Positions 51,405 through 59,300 of a stretch of DNA of 64,000 nt are shown here, piece by piece (position 1 is the first letter of the stretch; each line of letters begins with the position of its first letter). A program made the position numbers and the translations under genes. Source of the DNA: Candidatus Poribacteria bacterium (GTDB lineage: Bacteria > Poribacteria > WGA-4E > WGA-3G); contig PYJC01000065.1 in assembly GCA_003635255.1 (NCBI GenBank), positions 19,085 to 83,084 of the forward strand, given 5' to 3'. A model generated the notes under the pieces. That model had not been told where the DNA came from, did not search any database, and worked only from the letters and a program-made list of their open reading frames with translations.

Positions 51405-52202
51405 ATGAAAACTATAATGTCTCTTTATTTTCTCGTCTCATTCATCTGGGGTTTATTTGCCATCGACACCTCACCAGAATATAGGCACGAGGATCGAGAA
51501 CTCACAAAATTTGAGAGACAGACAGTCGCTCTCTTAAAAAAGAAATTCGACTATCCGTTGTTAGACACGGAACTAAAGACGCTCCGAGAACTGTCCGATA
51601 GCGACGAATATGTCAACTTCCTCTCAAAAAAGTACCCCGAACAGGCACCCTTTACGACGTTTCAGGATTGCTTTTACAAAATCCTACCTTCCAAAGAACT
51701 CTACTTTGATGTCTTCTTTAAGAAACAACTTGATGTTCAAAAGATAGAAGAGATTAGAGATGACGAGTTGTTCATCGCTTACGCCTATATGGCGGCTTAT
51801 TGGACACTCGGTGCTTATGAACGTGGGGGTGATCAATCGCCTGTTCAACGCCTCAATAGTTGTCACCGCATCGGTCAATACATCCTCGCGAAAACGCCAG
51901 AAGGCAGAGAATTCCTCTATCGGAGACTCGGTATTGACCCAACCACCAAGCATGTACCGTGGTTGCTCATATTGGATACCTTTGAACCGCTTCTCTGGTT
52001 AGCAACGCCGATCCGAGAGGAAGATGGACGCTGGATAAAAAGCCTGTTTGATAAGTATGGACGATATGATGGTATGTTACGCCTCGCTGTTCAAGATCCG
52101 ATGCTATTAGACCGGATCCTCTACACCTTTTCAACCGACACAACCTTTCTCAGATGGCTCTACGATCCTATTGATGTAGACGGTACGTTGCGTAAACGAT
52201 AA
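51405..52202 (+). CDS. Secreted/anchored protein, unknown
   Basis: 265 residues. MSLYFLVSFIWGLFAIDTSP is a short signal. The rest is helical and rich in aromatic and charged residues (FVNFLSKKYPEQ, IPSKELYFDVFFKK). No sequon and no known family. It lies 16 bp after the previous gene and 5 bp before the oligosaccharyltransferase gene. Confidence 0.65.
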   Translation: MKTIMSLYFLVSFIWGLFAIDTSPEYRHEDRELTKFERQTVALLKKKFDYPLLDTELKTLRELSDSDEYVNFLSKKYPEQAPFTTFQDCFYKILPSKELYFDVFFKKQLDVQKIEEIRDDELFIAYAYMAAYWTLGAYERGGDQSPVQRLNSCHRIGQYILAKTPEGREFLYRRLGIDPTTKHVPWLLILDTFEPLLWLATPIREEDGRWIKSLFDKYGRYDGMLRLAVQDPMLLDRILYTFSTDTTFLRWLYDPIDVDGTLRKR

Positions 52203-52206
52203 GTTT

Positions 52207-54204
52207 ATGGAGATACGAACACTCGGCACGATTGCCCTTCTTATTGTCGTTTTGTTTGCTTCTTTTCTAATCCGTGTTCAAAGTTCGGCTAAAATCCCAT
52301 CAGGGCAGCTGACGGACCCCGATGGCTATTTTTACTATTGGCAGGCGCAACTCATTTCCGAAAACGGGCAACTCCCAGCACGCGATATGCGCCGCTGGTT
52401 ACCCGTCGGTAGAGATTTAGGACAAACCCTAAACCTCTACCCCTATGTCCTCGCATATACACACAAAGTCCTCTCATACATATTTCCGAACATCTCACTT
52501 TATCACATTATTTTTTTCATGCCCGTCGTCTGTTTTTGTATCGGACTCGGCGCATGCTGCCTTTTTCTCGCACAGACGTTCGACCTGCGTCTTGCTGGTA
52601 TCGTGGGAATCTTTTTAGCAACCCTCCCCGCCAGTATTGAACGCAGCAGCACTGGACTTGGAGATAGAGACAGCTGGTGTCTCATGCTCGGTATACTTGC
52701 CATCATAACCTATCTGGCATCTTTAATGGTACAATCCCCAAAATCACGCATGAGGTGGACACTCGCAAGTGGTTTTGTTGTATTTCTGGGCGGAATCAGT
52801 TGGGAAGGCTTCGGCATTTTCTTAAGCATTATTCTTTGTGTTGAGATATGGCGATTTATCACGTCAGAAACAGAAACAGATCTAAAGTATTATCTAATAT
52901 GGGTCTGTACCTTCGTCCCGACACTTTACATCGCATCACCCGCCTATCGGGACGGATACGGTTTCGCAAAACACCTCTTTGCATTTATGCTGATGCCACC
53001 ACTCGCGTTTTTAGGGATCCGTATACTCCGATACATCCTGATAACGAAGACACCTTGGGCAGGAAAACTCAAGGCGTACACCCGTACCCTTCCACTCGGA
53101 TTAACACTCACCAGCATCGCACTCGCGATCGGGTATGTGTTGATCCAACGTGACACTTTTGCCAGTACCACTGTTCCGTTGAGTCAGAATGAATTGATGA
53201 AAACCGTAGCTGAGCTTAAAAACCCTTTTCTTGAATATTGGATGTTCCGCTACGGCAGCGTTTTTGTTTTGGGATACTTCGGCATCGTCATGGTAGTCAT
53301 CCGCTTTTGGAAAGTGCGGGGTATACTCTTTGCCGCACCACTAACACTGTTTGCAATCACTACCTTTTATCGGAGTCGGCTTGATAGCTTATGGGGCACA
53401 GCGACAGGCAATCTGCTCTTTGGTGCTGCCATCGTTACCTGTGCTATCGGGTTTATTGTGCTTGCGTGGCGCAGGCAAAGTACACCTAAAAATGAACCGA
53501 TCTATCTCGCTTTCGCTCTGTGGTTCCTTTTCTGGTGTGCGCTCGCGCGTGATGCAAAACGCTATGACTTCTTTATTGGCATGGCTGTCGCTTTTTTTGC
53601 TGCAGACCTTATCTGTTTCCTTGCCGATTTTTATGGCAATCAAGTCGAAAAACGCATACCACAACGCTTACTAAAGACCGCTATTACCGCAATTATGCTC
53701 GGGATCATACTTTTCTGGACACCCACCGGCGGACATGCAACCCGCACGCTGCTTGCCGCGACCCATTTCCGACGTGCGATACCCGGGAATAGCGCAGAGG
53801 CGCGCGCTTTTGACTGGATGAAAGGTAATCTACCAGATACCGCTATCGTTGCCGCAAACTGGAGTTTCGGGAGTCTACTCAACGTCCTCTCCAATGTCAA
53901 AACTATCGTTGATCAGGATCATTTCATACAACACTGGATATACCTCTATGACCAACATGTCTACTTTGCTAAATCCGAACGCGAAGTTTTAGAGTTCCTG
54001 AAGACACACGATGCTACGCATATCATGCTAACGACACAGAGAGAACCATCGAATACGTTCCTACACGGGCAATTAAGCAATGCGTTTGTTCCTGTATATC
54101 CCACGGAAAACTTTCCAGAAGCGGCGGTTAAGGTGTGGAAGATTCACTACGCGCCCGACATCCAGTCGAATCCCAAATATCTTGCCACAAAGCCAGAAAA
54201 ATAA
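52207..54204 (+). CDS. STT3/PglB-like oligosaccharyltransferase
   Basis: 665 residues with about 13 membrane helices and a soluble C-terminus. TDPDGYFYYWQAQLI at residues 36-50 is the first outside-loop acidic motif of STT3/PglB/AglB, and SSTGLGDRDSWCLML near 150 is the second acidic motif. In the soluble end AFDWMKGNLPDTAIVAANWS, FGSLLNVLSNVKTIVDQDHF takes the place of the WWDYG motif (here NWSFG). The fold is GT-C and the enzyme would move a lipid-linked glycan onto asparagine of exported proteins. The preceding genes provide likely substrates. Confidence 0.82.
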   Translation: MEIRTLGTIALLIVVLFASFLIRVQSSAKIPSGQLTDPDGYFYYWQAQLISENGQLPARDMRRWLPVGRDLGQTLNLYPYVLAYTHKVLSYIFPNISLYHIIFFMPVVCFCIGLGACCLFLAQTFDLRLAGIVGIFLATLPASIERSSTGLGDRDSWCLMLGILAIITYLASLMVQSPKSRMRWTLASGFVVFLGGISWEGFGIFLSIILCVEIWRFITSETETDLKYYLIWVCTFVPTLYIASPAYRDGYGFAKHLFAFMLMPPLAFLGIRILRYILITKTPWAGKLKAYTRTLPLGLTLTSIALAIGYVLIQRDTFASTTVPLSQNELMKTVAELKNPFLEYWMFRYGSVFVLGYFGIVMVVIRFWKVRGILFAAPLTLFAITTFYRSRLDSLWGTATGNLLFGAAIVTCAIGFIVLAWRRQSTPKNEPIYLAFALWFLFWCALARDAKRYDFFIGMAVAFFAADLICFLADFYGNQVEKRIPQRLLKTAITAIMLGIILFWTPTGGHATRTLLAATHFRRAIPGNSAEARAFDWMKGNLPDTAIVAANWSFGSLLNVLSNVKTIVDQDHFIQHWIYLYDQHVYFAKSEREVLEFLKTHDATHIMLTTQREPSNTFLHGQLSNAFVPVYPTENFPEAAVKVWKIHYAPDIQSNPKYLATKPEK

Positions 54205-54534
54205 GCGGACATGATCGCAAATGTCATAATACTATGTCGGATTCCCTTAACCTGTGATGTCGTCTCACCCCGAAATATTATCCCTATGATTTCGTAGAAC
54301 TTACGCATTTCCTCTTAAAGTCCCCTGATAAGGGGGTGTTTTTGCTTGGGTGTTTCTTCTATAGGGGGTTTAAAGGACGGAAACTCCCACTTTTGCGTCT
54401 ATAGTAAAACCCGAAAATAAGAGGGCACTTTGGAAAACACAAAACACCTCACCACCGCTGGCGAGGTTTGTAACCTCGCTCTTCTACATATTCCCTCACT
54501 AAAAGTGAAATATTTTACGCCGAATTCATTTTTT
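54205..54534. other. Gap with repeat motif before the sigma-54 activator
   Basis: No gene. At 54319-54376 the CCCCTGATAAGGGGG repeat is split by GTGTTTTTGCTTGGGTGTTT (54336-54356) and then continues as AGGGGGTTTAAAGGA. The next 150 bp are AT-rich. Confidence 0.6.
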
Positions 54535-54600
54535 TTTATTTTTATGCAACCTTTCGTCCCAATATACGCGTTATAGTAGTATGAAGCCTCTATTTTTATT
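54535..54600 (+). promoter_or_regulatory. Conserved promoter of the sigma-propeller family, copy at the activator
   Basis: TTTTTATGCAACC, then ATATACGCGTTATAG, then GAAGCCTCTATTTTT. This places the sigma-54 activator under the same control as the sigma-propeller genes. Confidence 0.7.
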
Positions 54601-54747
54601 TTACGAGGCATTTTAGAAAAAAAAGTCTATTAGCGGTTAAATGAAGTTAGTTTTCGCGGCGATTTCTAATGAATCCGCGTATCCCACCACGAAAACTACG
54701 ACAAAATAACGGCGGATCCCTAACGACTGAAGGAAAAGGTGAGATTG

Positions 54748-56040
54748 ATGATTCACAGAATGAAAGATGGTAAACCCTATGATAAAGCAAACGTTTTTAT
54801 TCTCGGTAATCTGTCCAATGATACGTTGAGAAATTTGGAAAATCTCCTTGAAAAAAACGGTTATGCTGCTGCTATCGTGACAAAAGATAGGGATGCACAA
54901 CTCGTGAATGCCGGTTCTGAGTCATCTGAGAACGGAAATGGTCACCCAATGCCACAGCGGATAGAAGAAACACGCCAAATCCAAAGAGCAAGAGCCTTGC
55001 AACTTACAAATTCTCGTACGATTTCAAGAAGTGAATTACACGGCAATTACGCCGGCATTATTGGAAGAAGCCCTCGGATTATTGAAATTCTCCGACAAAT
55101 TGATAGAGTCGCAAACACAACGGCGAAGGTGCTGATTTGTGGCGAAACCGGGACAGGAAAAGAGTTGATCGCACAAGCTTTACACCAAAACAGCGACCGC
55201 TCAGAGAACGAAATGGTTTCCCTTAATTGCGCAGCCATCCCAGGACCACTGCTGGAAAGCGAACTCTTTGGACATGAAAAAGGTTCCTTTACCGGTGCAA
55301 GGACACAACACATCGGCAAATTTGAAAGAGCACACAACAATACATTGTTCCTTGATGAAATCGGGGATATGCCCCTCTCCTTACAGGTAAAGTTATTACG
55401 CGCTGTTGAAACAGGCAAGATTGAACGGCTCGGAGGCACAAGGCCAATCTCAGTGGACATCCGAATTATAGCAGCGACACACTCTAACCTCGCGCAATCT
55501 GTCGAGAATGGCACTTTTCGCAAGGACCTCTATTATCGATTAAATGCTGTCTCTATTTTTCTACCACCCTTACGTGAACGGGCGGAAGACATCCGTGTGT
55601 TGGCAAAACATTTTGTAGAGAAACATTGCGATACTTATGCCGGAACGGCACGGAAAATACTACCCGAAACGTTTATATGCCTCCAAAACTATCCCTGGCC
55701 CGGCAATGTACGGGAATTAGAAAATGTTCTGATCCATGCCCTTCTTTTTGCGGACGGCAACGGCATCCTACCGACGGACCTACCCGAAGAAGTTCTGGCG
55801 TTTCAAAAGCCACGCGTCAGCGTGTCTGAGGAAGTTCATGTACCTGAAAACCAAAGCACAATGACTATTCCGCTCGGCGCAAGCCTTAAAGCCGTGGAAG
55901 AAGCCCTCATTCGTGATACTTTAGAATGGCAGGGCGGTAATCGAACGAAGACAGCCGAAATATTGGGAATAAGCATCCGGACCTTACAAAATAGATTAAA
56001 AGACTATAAAATATCAGAGGATACTCCCTCTGCTTCGTAG
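54748..56040 (+). CDS. Sigma-54-dependent enhancer-binding protein (AAA+ and Fis-type HTH)
   Basis: 430 residues from the ATG at 54748 (AAGGTGA upstream; a GTG at 54739 is also in frame). The short N-terminus (ANVFILGNLSNDTLRNLENL) is a truncated receiver-like region without a phosphorylation site. Residues 105-335 are the AAA+ domain: GETGTGKE (Walker A), GHEKGSFTGA (the sigma-54 contact loop, Ser in place of the first Ala), LFLDEIGDM (Walker B), REDLYYRL-type motif and R-finger region. The C-terminus (WQGGNRTKTAEILGISIRTL) is a Fis-type helix-turn-helix. It probably acts without phosphorylation, controlled by its amount. Sigma-54 promoters lie 5-9 kb upstream. Confidence 0.93.
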   Translation: MIHRMKDGKPYDKANVFILGNLSNDTLRNLENLLEKNGYAAAIVTKDRDAQLVNAGSESSENGNGHPMPQRIEETRQIQRARALQLTNSRTISRSELHGNYAGIIGRSPRIIEILRQIDRVANTTAKVLICGETGTGKELIAQALHQNSDRSENEMVSLNCAAIPGPLLESELFGHEKGSFTGARTQHIGKFERAHNNTLFLDEIGDMPLSLQVKLLRAVETGKIERLGGTRPISVDIRIIAATHSNLAQSVENGTFRKDLYYRLNAVSIFLPPLRERAEDIRVLAKHFVEKHCDTYAGTARKILPETFICLQNYPWPGNVRELENVLIHALLFADGNGILPTDLPEEVLAFQKPRVSVSEEVHVPENQSTMTIPLGASLKAVEEALIRDTLEWQGGNRTKTAEILGISIRTLQNRLKDYKISEDTPSAS

Positions 56041-56139
56041 AGCAGTTTCCCGCCACGCGCCTTTTCTGTCCTCTGGGTCTTTTGCTGCTTAGATTCTCAG
56101 CCGCTTTCTTGTCTTAGTACGTCCTAAATCTTCCCCAAA

Positions 56140-56202
56140 TTGCATTTTATGCACCATTTTCATGTCTCCATGCGTCACTATATCATGAAGCCCCTATTTT
56201 TT
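56140..56202 (+). promoter_or_regulatory. Conserved promoter of the sigma-propeller family, copy 3
   Basis: TTGCATTTTATGCACC, then CATGCGTCACTATATCATGA, then AGCCCCTATTTTTT. The first block contains the inverted arms TGCAT and ATGCA. Confidence 0.75.
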
Positions 56203-56215
56203 CTGAGGTGATGTC

Positions 56216-59146
56216 ATGAAAGCAAAAGATGTTGATCTTATCCAACGGACTTTAGATGGTGATCAAGGCGCATTTACGACGCTCGTCAACAAATACCAGA
56301 AATCGGTACACGCCCTCGCTTGGCGGAAGATCGGTGATTTTCATATCGCCGAAGAAATCACGCAAGACGTTTTCCTGAAGGTCTACAAAAGGTTGTCGAC
56401 TTTGAAACGTCCAGAACTTTTCCCAGGCTGGCTCTACGTGATTGCGACACGGCACTGCCTTTCATGGTTACGAAAGAAGCAGCTGCCGACGAAATCGTTA
56501 GATGCGATGTCCACAACCGAACTCGAAGAAATCTGCTACGCACAATACGAAGCGAACCGTGGTGAAGAAGCAGCGATTGAATACCAACGCGAAATCGTTA
56601 AACGTCTGCTCCAAAAACTCCCAGAAAGTGAACGCACCGTTGTAACGCTGTATTACCTTGCAGAGATGTCAGGTGAGGAAATTAGCCTGTTTTTAGGTGT
56701 ATCACCAAACACGGTGAGGAGTCGGCTCCGACGCGCGCGCGAGCGGTTGGAGAAGGAAGAACGCATGATTCGAGAAGTTCTCAGCAGCTTCCAAATTCCC
56801 AGAAATCTAACTGAGAATGTCATACAAGAAGTTGCGCGTCTGAAACCGGTATCTCCTTCCGCGAGTAAGCCTTGGATACCGTGGGGTCTCTCTTTCGCAT
56901 CGACCTTTTTGGTTATCCTGATGCTCGGGATGGGACCTCAGGCGTTATCGCGTTTTCAGCAACCCTACGACTTGGACGCGACATCGGAGATGACAGTTGA
57001 GTTGGTTGATGCACCCGTTGTATTTGAACTGAAACGAGAACTGGATGTCAGAAATCAGTTCGGAAAGCGTAATACGCCGGGGAGCGGCAGTGGCGCAGGT
57101 CCGAGAGCCAATACCGGACTGCTGGCAGCAGCACAGACAGATACCGTAGAGAGACGACAAACCAAACCGCAGTGGATTCAGAAAAAGGGACCGGTAGGTG
57201 GGAACATCAGCGATCTCTTTGTCTCAGCGCAAAAGGAAGTCTATGCTATTGGAGACGTTGGACTCTACCGATTGACAGGTGATGACAAGAGCGAATGGAC
57301 CCTTATTAACGACTCACTCCCCTCTATTTATGCTGCTAAATCAATGGCAGAACGAGGGGATACCTTTTATCTTGCCGCTAAAACGCATGTGCTAAAGTCG
57401 ACTGATCGCGGCGTGACATGGCATCCTCTCGGTGAACGTCCACAAGGATATACCGTCGCGCTGCTCATCACAGATCCAATGCAAACGCGCCGTCCACAGG
57501 ATGCACAGATTGAAATGTACCTTGTTCTCTCAAAGGGTGTGTTTCGTTCAATAGATGCCGGTAACACATGGCACCCGTTTAATGCAGGCTTAACGACACC
57601 GAGTATACAAGATGCTGTCGCTATTGAGAACATCCTTTTCTTAGCAACAAAGCAAGGATTCTACCGACTTGATTCAGATGTATGGGAAAAATTGCCCGGC
57701 GAACCGCCGTCTTTCATTGATTCGTTAGCAGTTGCTGACCACAGAATCTATCGGAGTTCCTCAAATAAGGTAGATCCGCAGTCCCGCTTGCTGCACACTT
57801 CACTGTTCACTTCAGACGACTTCGGAGATTCGTGGACGGACATAACACCACCAACGCAAGAGTTTAGTCTTCCCGTCAAACTGGTGGCGATAGACAAAAC
57901 TCTTTTAGTGCTCGGCGTTGGTGCGCTACGATCAACAGATGCTGGAAACACATGGGAATACCTCGGTTATCACAAGGATGCATTTGCGACCAGTGATTCG
58001 GCTGCGATTGCCTTGGATAACGACACATTTTTTGTTGCCGGGGTAAAAGGCGTTGGACGCTCTATTGATGGCGGCGACAATTGGGATCCATGGACAACAG
58101 GTATCGCGGAAACCCATGTCCTTGATCTCGCACAAGTGAATAATGCGCTCTACGCAACAACCCGGACCCAGTTCGTCAAATCCGTTGATGGTGGTGAACG
58201 CTGGGTGCCTGTCGGGATTAATCTGCCCCTCCCCAAAAATAAAGCACTCATTGATTTAGGATTATCGAATATGACTGCTGCAGGGGACTCGCTTTACGTC
58301 AGGGCAAAACAAGGCGGAAGCACAAACTGCCTTTTCTACTCAGTTCCCGGTATTGATATGCTGCTGCACGTTGAGGATGTACCGGCTTATGTCGTAGCAC
58401 GTCACGGCGAATGGTTGGAGAGTATCGCGGACGCTACCGTTGTACTCCAACTTGATGAGGAAGACCGGACGGGCCTTGCCCACTATCTACTCGGTATCGA
58501 AGAGGCTTCAACAAGGACAACTGGTGAGTTTGCTATCAGTGAAGACACCTTCTACATTGAATACGAGCACAAACTCTACCGATGCTCCCACGGCGACCAT
58601 GAATGGTACGATACCGGTATGCAAGATGCGCCTGTATTTGACGGCTTTTACGCCACTAACGGTTTCCAAGTTGCTGCCTCGGAAGAAGTCGTTTACCTCG
58701 GCAAAAGTGACGGCACCCTCTTTCAATCGTTGGATAGTGGTACCACTTGGAAAGATGTCACCGCGAGTTTTCCGTTGCCACTCGATAGAACAGTATCGCG
58801 TACCGAACTACTGGAGAAATTACCGCACTTCAAAGAGATCCTATTTGTGGGTAGCACAGTGTATGTGTCAACAGATGATGGAGTCGCCATGTCAAACGAT
58901 GGCGAAAAATGGCACGTTCTTACCGATGTAGAACAGACACCGATCGCCATGCGTCACTTAGCAATTGATGGCACAACCCTCTATGGTGTTACCCAAACAA
59001 GTGCCTATCGATTACAGAAGCACACAGGCACTTGGATTCAAATTGCACAGGAAATACCTGAACGGGTAACTTCTCTCGTTGCTGCGGGAAATATCCTCTA
59101 TGTCGGCACAGAACACCGTGGGGTCTTGGGGTTACCACTGCAATGA
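56216..59146 (+). CDS. ECF-type sigma factor fused to a membrane helix and BNR beta-propeller, copy 2
   Basis: 976 residues with the same plan as the first copy: sigma region 2 (LDGDQGAFTTLVNKYQKSVH), region 4 (QKLPESERTVVTLYYLAEMS, LGVSPNTVRSRLRRARERLE), membrane helix near 219-240 (PWIPWGLSFASTFLVILMLG), conserved SRFQQPYDLDATSEMTVELV just outside, then propeller (STDRGVTWHPL, RSIDAGNTWHPF, RSIDGGDNWDPW, QSLDSGTTWKDV). The sigma half is much more conserved between copies than the propeller, as expected if each propeller senses a different target. Confidence 0.9.
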   Translation: MKAKDVDLIQRTLDGDQGAFTTLVNKYQKSVHALAWRKIGDFHIAEEITQDVFLKVYKRLSTLKRPELFPGWLYVIATRHCLSWLRKKQLPTKSLDAMSTTELEEICYAQYEANRGEEAAIEYQREIVKRLLQKLPESERTVVTLYYLAEMSGEEISLFLGVSPNTVRSRLRRARERLEKEERMIREVLSSFQIPRNLTENVIQEVARLKPVSPSASKPWIPWGLSFASTFLVILMLGMGPQALSRFQQPYDLDATSEMTVELVDAPVVFELKRELDVRNQFGKRNTPGSGSGAGPRANTGLLAAAQTDTVERRQTKPQWIQKKGPVGGNISDLFVSAQKEVYAIGDVGLYRLTGDDKSEWTLINDSLPSIYAAKSMAERGDTFYLAAKTHVLKSTDRGVTWHPLGERPQGYTVALLITDPMQTRRPQDAQIEMYLVLSKGVFRSIDAGNTWHPFNAGLTTPSIQDAVAIENILFLATKQGFYRLDSDVWEKLPGEPPSFIDSLAVADHRIYRSSSNKVDPQSRLLHTSLFTSDDFGDSWTDITPPTQEFSLPVKLVAIDKTLLVLGVGALRSTDAGNTWEYLGYHKDAFATSDSAAIALDNDTFFVAGVKGVGRSIDGGDNWDPWTTGIAETHVLDLAQVNNALYATTRTQFVKSVDGGERWVPVGINLPLPKNKALIDLGLSNMTAAGDSLYVRAKQGGSTNCLFYSVPGIDMLLHVEDVPAYVVARHGEWLESIADATVVLQLDEEDRTGLAHYLLGIEEASTRTTGEFAISEDTFYIEYEHKLYRCSHGDHEWYDTGMQDAPVFDGFYATNGFQVAASEEVVYLGKSDGTLFQSLDSGTTWKDVTASFPLPLDRTVSRTELLEKLPHFKEILFVGSTVYVSTDDGVAMSNDGEKWHVLTDVEQTPIAMRHLAIDGTTLYGVTQTSAYRLQKHTGTWIQIAQEIPERVTSLVAAGNILYVGTEHRGVLGLPLQ

Positions 59147-59223
59147 ACTTAGTGACCAATATTCTTCGCTACCCAGATTTTCGGATGCTCCGTTACCCCA
59201 TTAAATCCTAAATCTTCCCAAAA

Positions 59224-59286
59224 TTGCATTTTGTGCAACATTCCAACCCGCATACGCGTCTATAATATCACGAAACCCCTATTTTT
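59224..59286 (+). promoter_or_regulatory. Conserved promoter of the sigma-propeller family, copy 4
   Basis: TTGCATTTTGTGCAAC, with symmetrical arms TTGCA/TGCAA, then CATACGCGTCTATAATATCA, then ACCCCTATTTTTT. Confidence 0.75.
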
Positions 59287-59300
59287 TGAGAGGAGACATA

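Noticed and set aside
55047..55523. 158-codon minus-strand open frame inside the sigma-54 activator gene
   Set aside because: Shadow of the AAA+ domain coding strand.
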